From Clostridia bacterium (GTDB lineage Bacteria > Bacillota_A > Clostridia > Oscillospirales > CAG-272), in the NCBI GenBank assembly GCA_017467225.1, contig JAFTSR010000332.1, forward strand, positions 1 through 5,077: 5,077 nt of DNA, written 5' to 3'. The stretch's first letter is position 1. Each line of letters starts with the position of its first letter. Shown piece by piece: positions 1 to 5,077 of the stretch. The translations under genes were made by a program, and so were the position numbers. The notes beneath the pieces were generated by a model. It was given only the letters and a program-made list of their open reading frames with translations, was not told where the DNA came from and searched no databases.

Positions 1-377
1 ATATGCGTGCCAATGCCCTTTCCCCAAAATGCCTTCTCTTCGATCATCGCATCGATTCTTCTGACATCCAAGCCCTCGGCGTACATCGCTTTCACATGCG
101 GCAGATTCATTTTTTGCAGCCAGCATTCTCCGACCGTCAAGCCATCCACCTCTATGGCAAAGCAGAGATTCTCTTGTGATATCCACCCGTAAATGCCTTC
201 AACATCCTTGGGTGAATATGCCTCAATATCCTCCCCCTCTGCCCAATACAGCACCTCCGGGTCAGCATTCCAGCGATACAAATCCGGCAAATCCGCATCG
301 GTCAGCGGTCTCAAAACAATTTCGCGCCCCGCGCTTTCGCTGCGCAGCGTAACGTGATGTGAGTTAATAATGCTCAT
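1..377 (-). CDS. GNAT family N-acetyltransferase, AAC(6')-like (3' part cut by the window edge)
   Basis: An open frame runs leftwards from the ATG at 377-375 to the window edge with no stop, giving 125 residues of an incomplete protein. The fold is that of acetyl-CoA-dependent N-acetyltransferases. The first strand reads EIVLRPLTDADLPDLYRWN (residues 19-37), the central strand is FAIEVDGLTVGECWL (73-87), and the acetyl-CoA pyrophosphate loop (motif A) is FWGKGIGT (117-124), just before the edge. Trp occupies the place where many GNATs have Gln or Arg. The same WxKGIGT form, and an opening of the LRPLTDxDLP type, occur in AAC(6')-Ie-like aminoglycoside acetyltransferases, so that branch is the best guess, but the substrate cannot be read from the sequence. 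The start lies 10 bp after the stop of the upstream methyltransferase gene. It has only a weak AGGCG ribosome site 7 nt before the ATG, so translational coupling in an operon is likely. Confidence 0.88.
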   Translation of the reverse strand, partial: MSIINSHHVTLRSESAGREIVLRPLTDADLPDLYRWNADPEVLYWAEGEDIEAYSPKDVEGIYGWISQENLCFAIEVDGLTVGECWLQKMNLPHVKAMYAEGLDVRRIDAMIEEKAFWGKGIGTH

Positions 378-387
378 CTGTTTTCGC

Positions 388-1203
388 CTACACTTTCTCC
401 GCAATCAGCACATCCATACAATGCTGATGAGGGACTCCACTGCTGTTGCAATCAAAAATCCGTTCTTCATTTTTGTGGAACAGCCAGTCGTAATAATACA
501 TACATAACTCTCCCGATTTCCAATCCCCTGCGGCAATTTCACTTTCTTCAATATCGGGTGGCAAAGGAATAAATGGTTTTCTCACAAAGACATTGATCAC
601 GTGAATACCGCCTCTTACCGTATGCTTTTTGAGATTATCCACAAGACTGCCGCGCAGTTCATAAGGAAGATAATGGAATACACCACTTGAAAAGATCATG
701 TCATATTCTGTTTCAAGCCTGAAATCGCGAACATCCGCTTTGAAAAAATTGATTTTGACACCGCAATGATCGGCAAGCGCTCTTGCTTTGGAAAGCCCCT
801 GCTCTGAGATGTCAAAGGCGGTAACGTCGTAGCCGTTTCGCGCAAGAAAAACAGCGTCCTTCCCTTCTCCGCAGCCGATATCCAGTACCTTATACGGCTT
901 GATCGGGGGCTTTAGGCGCATGATTTCGTAACATAAATGATTGGGTGTCAATCCCCAATAATAACCTTCCGCATGGTACCGCTTGTCATAATCGGTTAAT
1001 GAAGGCACCGGATAACCAAGCAAAGAATCGATAGAAATGTCCAAAGCCGCTGCAAGCGGAGGCAACAGCGTGACATCAGGATATGACGTGCCATTCTCCC
1101 ATTTGGAAACGGCTTGAAAGGAAATATTCAATTTTTCGGCCAAAGCTTGCTGCGTAAGTCCAAGCATTCTTCGCCGATCTGTTATAATTTTTCCGACATT
1201 CAT
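388..1203 (-). CDS. XRE-type helix-turn-helix / TehB-like SAM-dependent methyltransferase fusion
   Basis: This is a 271-residue two-domain protein. Residues 5-62 form a Cro/C1-type DNA-binding domain (LTQQALAEKLNISFQAVSKWENG, with the recognition helix around 27-37). A short linker leads to a class I methyltransferase domain from about residue 75. The SAM-binding motif I is VLDIGCGEG (106-114), the ribose-binding acid at the end of strand 2 is Asp131 (VTAFDIS), and the later motifs are KADVRDF (155-161) and YDMIFSSGVFHYLP (167-180). The C-terminal GELCMYYYDW and CNSSGVPHQH segments recall TehB-type tellurite/thiol methyltransferases; the real substrate is unknown. The start is the ATG at 1203-1201, because AAGGAGGA (1218-1211) lies 7 nt before it. 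An in-frame GTG at 1233 overlaps the edge of the promoter -10 region and would lie upstream of the transcription start. The stop is TAG at 390-388. The GNAT gene follows after 10 bp. The HTH suggests that the protein controls its own promoter (inference). Confidence 0.9.
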   Translation of the reverse strand: MNVGKIITDRRRMLGLTQQALAEKLNISFQAVSKWENGTSYPDVTLLPPLAAALDISIDSLLGYPVPSLTDYDKRYHAEGYYWGLTPNHLCYEIMRLKPPIKPYKVLDIGCGEGKDAVFLARNGYDVTAFDISEQGLSKARALADHCGVKINFFKADVRDFRLETEYDMIFSSGVFHYLPYELRGSLVDNLKKHTVRGGIHVINVFVRKPFIPLPPDIEESEIAAGDWKSGELCMYYYDWLFHKNEERIFDCNSSGVPHQHCMDVLIAEKV

Positions 1204-1233
1204 ACGTAAATCCTCCTTGTTTGAAGCATTCAC

Positions 1234-1262
1234 ATTATATCATATCACCGAAAAATAATCAA
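1234..1262 (-). promoter_or_regulatory. sigma-A type promoter of the methyltransferase-GNAT operon
   Basis: Read on the minus strand, TTGATT (1262-1257) and a perfect TATAAT (1239-1234) are separated by exactly 17 bp. The predicted transcription start is near 1227. This leaves a leader of about 24 nt that contains the AAGGAGGA ribosome site of the HTH-methyltransferase gene. The placement also supports the ATG at 1203 over the upstream GTG. Confidence 0.8.
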
Positions 1263-1384
1263 TAACCGCACCGTTGAGGAAAGCAAAGTTACTCAACGAA
1301 TGGTTGAAGGTTTTTGGTGAGGGGCTCCCCGAAAAAAACAAAAAACAAAAGCAAAAAATCTCCACACAAATTTTACCAAAGGTA
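1263..1384. other. divergent intergenic region with overlapping inverted repeats and an A-rich tract
   Basis: This gap separates the -35 boxes of two divergent promoters. CGTTGAG (1272-1278) is a perfect inverted match to CTCAACG (1292-1298). TCAAC inside the second arm also pairs with GTTGA (1303-1307), so three copies of the same element alternate in orientation. Because the region lies upstream of both predicted starts, this would act as DNA, perhaps a regulator-binding site, rather than as an RNA hairpin. The A-rich run at about 1331-1375 and the AAATTTTA block before the rightward -35 box could act as an UP-like element. I see no gene here; a 61-codon frame starting at 1274 has no ribosome site and no recognisable product. 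Confidence 0.45.
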
Positions 1385-1413
1385 TTGCAATTTATCCTTC
1401 AATTTGATATAAT
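1385..1413 (+). promoter_or_regulatory. strong extended -10 promoter of the alpha-mannosidase gene
   Basis: TTGCAA (1385-1390) and TATAAT (1408-1413) are separated by 17 bp, and the -10 box carries the extended TGn element (TGA at 1405-1407). The start of transcription is expected near 1420, giving a leader of about 67 nt before the ATG at 1487. The sequence just upstream is A/T rich. This fits the strongly biased codon use of the downstream gene, which suggests high expression. Confidence 0.82.
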
Positions 1414-1422
1414 GTTTTCAAC

Positions 1423-1450
1423 GAAAGGCACACAAGATCTTGTGGCTTTC
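1423..1450. promoter_or_regulatory. 14-bp perfect palindrome just downstream of the transcription start (probable operator or leader hairpin)
   Basis: CACAAGATCTTGTG (1431-1444) is a perfect palindrome. The flanks GAAAGGCA (1423-1430) and GCTTTC (1445-1450) extend the symmetry with a two-base mismatch or bulge. It is centred about 18 bp after the predicted start of the mannosidase transcript. That is a typical place for a repressor to block transcription; it could also fold as a short leader hairpin. Size and symmetry fit a dimeric regulator of LacI, GntR or TetR type, but no candidate regulator gene lies beside it apart from the HTH-methyltransferase gene, so the binding protein is unknown. 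Confidence 0.55.
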
Positions 1451-1486
1451 TTACCATGATCTTCAAAATCAAAGGAGGATTTTATC

Positions 1487-4294
1487 ATGACTCTCTATGA
1501 CAAGATCGCCGCTCTTGGCGGCATCCGCGGTCAGTCCGCAGCTACCGCTCGCATCGTCAGCGAGATCGGCTTTGCCGCTGAGCTGTCCACCGCAAAAGGT
1601 CACATCCACGACGAGTTGGTTGATCAGGTCGCGCAGTACGTTCTTGACTGCCGTGCACGTGACGGCGTCGTCACCAACGCTGTTTGCAACGAGGCTGAGC
1701 AGATGCTCATGCCGCTGTCCGCTGAGGCAAAGGCGTACACCGTCCATTGCATCTCTCACGCGCACATCGATATGAACTGGATGTGGGGCTTCCAGGAGAC
1801 CGCTTCGGTCACCGTGGATACCTTCCGCACCGTTCTTGACCTGATGAAGGAATATCCTGACTTCACCTTCGCACAGTCGCAGGCTTCTACTTACGAGATC
1901 ATTGAGCAGTTCGCTCCCGAAATGATCGACGAGATCAAGAAATACGTGGCAGAGGGTCGCTGGGAGGTTTCCGCATCCACTTGGGTCGAAACCGACAAGA
2001 ACATGCCCAACGGCGAGTCCCTGGCACGTCATATCCTCTACACCAAGAGATATCTCTCCAAGCTGCTGGACCTCGATCCCACCTCGCTTGAGCTGGACTT
2101 CGAGCCCGACACCTTCGGTCATAACGTTTCCATCCCCGAAATCTGCACCAAGGGCGGCGTTAAGTATTACTACCATTGCCGCGGCAACGATCAGCAGCCC
2201 GATATCTCCGCTTACCGCTGGAGAGCAAGAAACGGCGCAGAGCTGCTCGTATGGCGCGATCCCAACTGGTACAACGGCACCGTGGACGAGAACTCCTTCC
2301 ACAAGATTCCGCAGCTGTGCGGCAAGAATAACATCGACCAGTTCCTGTTCGTCTACGGCGTGGGCGACCACGGCGGCGGACCCACCAGACGCGACGTTGA
2401 TCGTATCATCGCCATCTCCCAGTGGCCCATCATGCCCACCGTCAAATTCTCCACCTATTCGAACTTCTTCCACGCACTGGAAGCCAGCCGCGACGTCCTT
2501 GATATCCGCGAGGGTGAGATGAACTTCGTCTTTACCGGCTGCTACACCTCCCAGTCCCGCGTCAAGATGGCAAACCGCATGGGTGAGGACCGTATCTACG
2601 AGTCCGAGATGCTCGGTGCAACTGCCAACGTGCTCGGCGGCGGTCCTCGCTACAATAAGAGCTTCGGCAAGGCTTGGGAGCAGATTCTGTTCAACCACTT
2701 CCACGATATTCTGCCCGGCTCCGGCGTTATTGACACCCGTGAGTATGCGCTCGGTCAGTTCCAGCGCGCGATGGCTGCCATCCAGACCAACGCCAACTGT
2801 GCAATGCGCACCATGGCCGAGGCGATCGACACCTCCGCACTCGCTCCCGACGTGGCTCCCGACTCCATCTCTCAGGGTGGTGGCGTAGGCTACATGGTCG
2901 GTCAGAGCGCTCACTACGGTATGCCCAGAACCGAGCGCGGTCTCGGCAAGAAGCGTATCTTCCACCTGTTCAACACCACCCAGTACGATTTCGACGGTGT
3001 TTGCGATCTGACCGTTTGGGACTGGAACCACGATGCCGGCAGAGCTGTCTTTGCCGATGCTGACGGCAAGGAAACCGCCTTCAAGATCCTCGCCAACGGC
3101 GCGCACTACTGGGGTCACGTCTTCAAGCAGTTCGCCATCCGCGTCAAGGTTCCCGCGCTGGGCTATGCGACCTATACGCTGGACGAAAAGTCCATTCCCG
3201 CCAACGATATGCACCTGGGCTGGTACGATCGCTCTGATACCTTCAACGACGGCGATCTGACCATGGAGAACGAGCTGATCAAAGCTGCCTTTGATCACCG
3301 CACCATGCAGCTGATCTCGCTGGTTGACAAGAAGACCGGTGAGGATCTGGTGGGCCTGCCCGCTTGCTCCTACCGCCTGATCAAGGAGAACACCATCCAC
3401 GGCATGAGCTCCTGGAGAGTCGGCAACTACATGACGGTTGAAAACCTCAACGAGACCCAGAAGGTTCGCGTTTACGACATCAACCTGAGCGGCGTTCGCA
3501 AGTGGATCCGCTATGATCTGTCCTTCGGTGAGAGATCCAAGCTGAGCGTTTCCGTTTACCTCAACGATAACAGCAACATGCTGGACTTTGACACCACCAT
3601 CGACTTCCATGAGGTCGGCAGCCATGCCACCTACATCCCGCAGGTCAACTTCATCCTGCCCGTGGGTTATGCAACCGAGAAGTACCGTTACGACATTCCG
3701 TTCGCAACGCTGGACCGTCCCGCCATCGAGCATGACGTGCCTGCCAACTCCTTCGCTGCTGCCATCCCGAACGACGGTGAGGATAAGCCCGCACTGATGC
3801 TGATCTCGGATACCAAGTACGGCTTCCGCGGCGCAGAGAATGCCATCTCGCTTGACCTGGTTCGCGGCTCCTACGATCCCGATCCGTATCCCGAGTACGG
3901 TGTGCACAACATCCGCGTCGGTGTCGGCGTTGTTGACGGCGTTGCCAACGATACGCTGTTCCGCGCAGCTGCTCCTTACATCCATCCCGTTGCTGCTTGC
4001 TCCGCAAGAGCCGGCAAGGGTACGCTGCCGCTGGGCGGTAGCCTCGTGACAGTAGACGGCGACGTCCACGTCAGCGCGGTCAAGACGGCTGAGGACTTCG
4101 ACGGTCTGATGATCCGTCTGTCCGACGGTTGCGGCAAGGGCGCAGACTACGCGCTCACCTTCGCCAAGACGCCCGTTGCAGCTTATGCAGCGGATATCAA
4201 CGAAAATATCCTCGGTGATCTGACCATCGACGGCAACGCAGTGAAGGCAACCGTTGCGCCTTACGCTGTTGATACTATTTTGGTTAAATTCTGA
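1487..4294 (+). CDS. cytoplasmic GH38 alpha-mannosidase
   Basis: This is a complete 935-residue glycoside hydrolase family 38 enzyme, expected to remove alpha-linked mannose with retention of configuration using a catalytic-site metal, usually zinc. The metal and catalytic signatures are in order: SHAHIDMNWMW (90-100, metal ligands His93 and Asp95), LDFEPDTFGHN (203-213, with Asp208 as nucleophile and metal ligand), YGVGDHGGGPT (290-300), and NHFHDILPGSG (403-413, with His406 as the fourth ligand). Assignments follow alignment by eye to Golgi mannosidase II and Ams1-like enzymes. The middle helical domain follows at about 365-440, and the rest is the beta-rich GH38 C-terminal region ending in PYAVDTILVKF. 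The length matches bacterial members of about 900 residues. No signal peptide or membrane segment is seen, so it probably acts inside the cell on imported mannosides or N-glycan fragments. AAAGGAGG (1471-1478) lies 8 nt before the ATG. The gene is clearly richer in G+C and in C-ending codons than its left neighbours, and it stands alone as a transcription unit. Confidence 0.96.
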   Translation: MTLYDKIAALGGIRGQSAATARIVSEIGFAAELSTAKGHIHDELVDQVAQYVLDCRARDGVVTNAVCNEAEQMLMPLSAEAKAYTVHCISHAHIDMNWMWGFQETASVTVDTFRTVLDLMKEYPDFTFAQSQASTYEIIEQFAPEMIDEIKKYVAEGRWEVSASTWVETDKNMPNGESLARHILYTKRYLSKLLDLDPTSLELDFEPDTFGHNVSIPEICTKGGVKYYYHCRGNDQQPDISAYRWRARNGAELLVWRDPNWYNGTVDENSFHKIPQLCGKNNIDQFLFVYGVGDHGGGPTRRDVDRIIAISQWPIMPTVKFSTYSNFFHALEASRDVLDIREGEMNFVFTGCYTSQSRVKMANRMGEDRIYESEMLGATANVLGGGPRYNKSFGKAWEQILFNHFHDILPGSGVIDTREYALGQFQRAMAAIQTNANCAMRTMAEAIDTSALAPDVAPDSISQGGGVGYMVGQSAHYGMPRTERGLGKKRIFHLFNTTQYDFDGVCDLTVWDWNHDAGRAVFADADGKETAFKILANGAHYWGHVFKQFAIRVKVPALGYATYTLDEKSIPANDMHLGWYDRSDTFNDGDLTMENELIKAAFDHRTMQLISLVDKKTGEDLVGLPACSYRLIKENTIHGMSSWRVGNYMTVENLNETQKVRVYDINLSGVRKWIRYDLSFGERSKLSVSVYLNDNSNMLDFDTTIDFHEVGSHATYIPQVNFILPVGYATEKYRYDIPFATLDRPAIEHDVPANSFAAAIPNDGEDKPALMLISDTKYGFRGAENAISLDLVRGSYDPDPYPEYGVHNIRVGVGVVDGVANDTLFRAAAPYIHPVAACSARAGKGTLPLGGSLVTVDGDVHVSAVKTAEDFDGLMIRLSDGCGKGADYALTFAKTPVAAYAADINENILGDLTIDGNAVKATVAPYAVDTILVKF

Positions 4295-4300
4295 TATTTT

Positions 4301-4333
4301 GTGGGGGAAACTTCTTTAGAGAAGTTTCCCCAC
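4301..4333 (+). terminator. strong hairpin after the mannosidase gene, without a U tract
   Basis: GGGGAAACTTCT (4304-4315) pairs perfectly with AGAAGTTTCCCC (4320-4331) around a TTAG loop. Two more pairs extend the stem if G4303 is bulged. It begins 6 nt after the stop codon. The following bases are CACCCCCTTC rather than a T run, so it is not a canonical intrinsic terminator on either strand. It may protect the mRNA 3' end, act with a factor, or be a copy of a dispersed intergenic hairpin. Confidence 0.55.
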
Positions 4334-4432
4334 ACCCCCTTCAAGAACTTTCATAAATAAGAATTTGCATATACCCGGACGAAGCGCCCCAGACAAGGAG
4401 GGTGGTGCGGAGCGAAACAAGCCGCATGAATG

Positions 4433-4452
4433 GCAAAACGCTTGCGTTTTGC
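4433..4452. repeat. perfect short inverted repeat (hairpin)
   Basis: GCAAAACGCTTGCGTTTTGC folds into an 8-bp stem with a CTTG loop; the innermost C-G could also pair. No T run follows, so it is not a terminator. It sits directly beside a second inverted repeat, and the style recalls short dispersed palindromes of bacterial spacers (inference). Confidence 0.6.
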
Positions 4453-4502
4453 GGGCGACCGTGAATTTGTTCAATGTTAAGTCGTTCTTTACCCGGTCGC
4501 CC
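4453..4502. repeat. 9-bp perfect inverted repeat around a 32-nt loop
   Basis: GGGCGACCG (4453-4461) is the exact inverted match of CGGTCGCCC (4494-4502). Together with the adjacent hairpin at 4433-4452 it makes a compact two-stem structure in a stretch without a gene. The function is unknown. Confidence 0.5.
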
Positions 4503-4574
4503 TTACGGCTGATTGAGTTGGTTCCCTCCCTCCGCTCTTTTTTGCAAATTTTCAAATATTTTTTCAAAAACCCC

Positions 4575-4603
4575 TTGACAAATCTCTCACTTTGTGGTAT
4601 CAT
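4575..4603 (+). promoter_or_regulatory. near-consensus promoter of the tRNA operon
   Basis: A consensus TTGACA (4575-4580) is followed after 17 bp by TATCAT (4598-4603), with an extended -10 TGG at 4595-4597. Transcription should begin near 4610, about 29 nt before the mature 5' end of tRNA-Ser. The short leader can form a small CGGTGC/GCATCG stem (4612-4627) around an AACC loop. High promoter quality fits a stable RNA unit. Confidence 0.88.
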
Positions 4604-4638
4604 ATACAAGTCGGTGCAACCGCATCGGCAATATCAAT

Positions 4639-4730
4639 GGAGAAGTCGCCTAGTTGGTCGAGGGCGCACGACTGGAAATCGTGTAACCGTTAAAAGCGGT
4701 TCGAGAGTTCGAATCTCTCCTTCTCCGCCA
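4639..4730 (+). tRNA. tRNA-Ser(GGA)
   Basis: This is a complete 92-nt class II tRNA. The acceptor stem GGAGAAG (4639-4645) pairs with CTTCTCC (4720-4726), followed by discriminator G4727 and an encoded CCA (4728-4730). The anticodon stem CACGA/TCGTG encloses the loop CTGGAAA with anticodon GGA (4674-4676), reading serine codons UCC and UCU. The long variable arm AACCG/CGGTT (4685-4701) is the hallmark of serine-type tRNAs. The T arm is GAGAG-TTCGAAT-CTCTC (4703-4719). It is the first gene of the tRNA operon. Confidence 0.97.
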
Positions 4731-4735
4731 AGCAA

Positions 4736-4761
4736 AAAGCAGCTTTCCCGAAAGCTGCTTT
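4736..4761 (+). terminator. terminator-like hairpin between the two tRNA genes
   Basis: AAAGCAGCTTT (4736-4746) pairs perfectly with AAAGCTGCTTT (4751-4761) around a CCCG loop. The tail is CCTTG, so the U tract is short and interrupted. Since no promoter fits in the 10 bases between this hairpin and tRNA-Ala, it probably acts as a partial terminator or a processing signal rather than a full stop. Confidence 0.6.
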
Positions 4762-4771
4762 CCTTGTAAAT

Positions 4772-4847
4772 GGGGCATTAGCGCAGTTGGGAGCGCACGA
4801 CACTGGCAGTGTCGGGGTCAGGGGTTCGAGTCCCCTATGCTCCACCA
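4772..4847 (+). tRNA. tRNA-Ala(GGC)
   Basis: This is a complete 76-nt tRNA. The acceptor stem GGGGCAT (4772-4778) pairs with ATGCTCC (4837-4843) and contains the G3-U70 wobble pair that identifies alanine tRNAs. It is followed by discriminator A4844 and an encoded CCA (4845-4847). The anticodon stem CGACA/TGTCG (4798-4802, 4810-4814) holds the loop CTGGCAG with anticodon GGC (4805-4807), reading GCC and GCU. The T arm is AGGGG-TTCGAGT-CCCCT (4820-4836). It is probably co-transcribed with tRNA-Ser from the promoter at 4575. Confidence 0.97.
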
Positions 4848-4887
4848 AAAAGAGCAGCATCGTGCGTAGCGCGGTGCTGCTCTTTTT
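4847..4887 (+). terminator. intrinsic terminator of the tRNA operon
   Basis: AAAAAGAGCAGCA (4847-4859) pairs perfectly with TGCTGCTCTTTTT (4875-4887). The stem can continue inward with G-U pairs to a GTA loop at 4866-4868. The T run on the right arm and the A run on the left make it active in principle on both strands. It starts immediately at the tRNA-Ala CCA end. Confidence 0.9.
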
Positions 4888-4913
4888 CATGAAACTTCTG
4901 CACTTGAACCCCC

Positions 4914-4932
4914 GAAAATGCGAAGCATTTTC
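4914..4932. repeat. short perfect hairpin GAAAATGC-GAA-GCATTTTC
   Basis: An 8-bp perfect stem with a GAA triloop lies between the tRNA terminator and the duplicated tRNA end. No T run follows. A smaller TGGC/GCCA stem lies at 4957-4968. No coding frame is supported in the 4888-4982 stretch. Confidence 0.6.
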
Positions 4933-4982
4933 ATTGCGTGCGACATCGCCGCATTATGGCATACGCCAAACTGCCCCGCACG

Positions 4983-5014
4983 CAGGGGTTCAGAGTCCCC
5001 TATGCTCCACCAAA
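4983..5014 (+). pseudogene. duplicated 3' end of tRNA-Ala (tRNA remnant or attachment-site-like repeat)
   Basis: Bases 4983-5014 repeat bases 4819-4849, which are the tRNA-Ala T arm, 3' acceptor strand, CCA and the next two bases. They are identical except for one extra A at 4992. That insertion makes the T loop 8 nt (TTCAGAGT) and would spoil a tRNA. No matching 5' acceptor strand, D arm or anticodon arm is visible upstream; only GCATTA at 4951-4956 echoes the tRNA 5' part. It is therefore a fragment, not a gene. Possible origins are a partial tandem duplication, a decayed second tRNA-Ala, or the second att repeat left by an element that used the tRNA 3' end. Confidence 0.85.
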
Positions 5015-5015
5015 C

Positions 5016-5045
5016 CGAAAAAGGGTGCTTCAGCACCCTTTTTCG
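5016..5045 (+). terminator. intrinsic terminator after the tRNA-Ala fragment
   Basis: CGAAAAAGGGTGC (5016-5028) pairs perfectly with GCACCCTTTTTCG (5033-5045) around a TTCA loop, followed by TTTTG. The stem and its T run make a good rho-independent terminator that could work on both strands. It follows the CCA of the tRNA fragment by 3 nt, which is the spacing expected behind a real tRNA gene. Confidence 0.85.
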
Positions 5046-5077
5046 TTTTGACGAACGTACCGACTGCGATGAACCCC

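Larger units (their letters stand above)
4334..4574. other. gene-free spacer before the tRNA operon
   Basis: I see no supported gene here. The open frames that cross it on both strands lack ribosome sites and recognisable domains, and the plus-strand one runs straight through the tRNA-Ser gene. What it holds is structural: two perfect inverted repeats (4433-4452 and 4453-4502), listed separately, and an A/T-rich stretch at about 4540-4570 just upstream of the tRNA promoter that could help RNA polymerase binding. Confidence 0.6.

Noticed and set aside
7..192. Short plus-strand frame at the left edge
   Set aside because: It lies inside the minus-strand GNAT gene, which shows clear family motifs in the opposite frame.
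1204..1233. GTG at 1233 as the start of the HTH-methyltransferase gene (10 extra residues)
   Set aside because: It touches the promoter -10 region and lies upstream of the predicted transcript start, while AAGGAGGA sits ideally before the ATG at 1203.
1469..4069. An 866-codon open frame antisense to the mannosidase gene
   Set aside because: It mirrors the GH38 gene almost end to end, has a low-complexity Val/Gly/Asp-rich translation without any domain, and has no promoter or ribosome site. It arises because the sense gene avoids the codons whose complements are stops.
4316..4609. A 97-codon minus-strand frame and a 134-codon plus-strand frame (4365-4769) in the spacer
   Set aside because: They have no ribosome sites and no recognisable domain; the plus frame crosses the tRNA-Ser promoter and gene, and both span the perfect inverted repeats.
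4690..4890. A 66-codon minus-strand frame over the tRNAs
   Set aside because: It is an antisense read of two tRNA genes and their terminators; tRNA-derived frames of this type are well-known annotation artefacts.
4937..5012. A complete second tRNA-Ala gene
   Set aside because: Only the T arm and 3' acceptor strand are present. The 5' acceptor strand, D arm and anticodon arm cannot be built, and the T loop has 8 bases.
5048..5077. TTGACG near the right edge as a -35 box of a new promoter
   Set aside because: The bases at the matching -10 position are AACCCC, and the window ends there.
4904..5077. TGAACCCC occurring at about 4904 and again at 5070-5077, as a possible tandem repeat unit
   Set aside because: Only 8 bases match before the window ends, which is too short to separate from chance.

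Overview
The window looks like chromosomal DNA of a Gram-positive, low-to-mid GC Firmicute, most plausibly a gut Clostridia of the Oscillospiraceae/Ruminococcaceae type. This assignment is inference. It rests on strong AGGAGG ribosome binding sites, sigma-A type promoters with 17-bp spacers, a cytoplasmic GH38 alpha-mannosidase with very biased C-ending codons, CCA-encoded tRNAs, and hairpin-rich spacers. No marker gene fixes the species.

Left part (1-1262, minus strand): a two-gene operon read leftwards. Its promoter lies at 1234-1262. The first gene (388-1203) fuses a Cro/C1-type (XRE) DNA-binding domain to a TehB-like SAM-dependent methyltransferase. The second gene (377 to beyond base 1) is a GNAT N-acetyltransferase resembling the AAC(6') aminoglycoside acetyltransferase branch; it is cut by the window edge. 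A self-regulated small-molecule modification or detoxification operon is a reasonable reading but is not proven.

Middle (1263-4334, plus strand): a divergent intergenic region with overlapping inverted repeats, a strong extended -10 promoter (1385-1413), and a perfect 14-bp palindrome just after the predicted transcription start, a likely operator. These precede a 935-residue GH38 alpha-mannosidase (1487-4294). It is a single-gene unit followed by a strong hairpin that lacks a U tract.

Right part (4335-5077, plus strand): a gene-free spacer with perfect inverted repeats leads to a near-consensus promoter (4575-4603). This drives tRNA-Ser(GGA) and tRNA-Ala(GGC), which are separated by a terminator-like hairpin and followed by a strong terminator. 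About 135 bp past the tRNA-Ala gene, its last ~30 bases are repeated with a single inserted base and their own terminator. This tRNA 3'-end duplication is the most unusual structure here. It could be an integration scar, a partial duplication or a decayed second tRNA gene. I see no complete mobile element, CRISPR array or clearly new multi-gene system.
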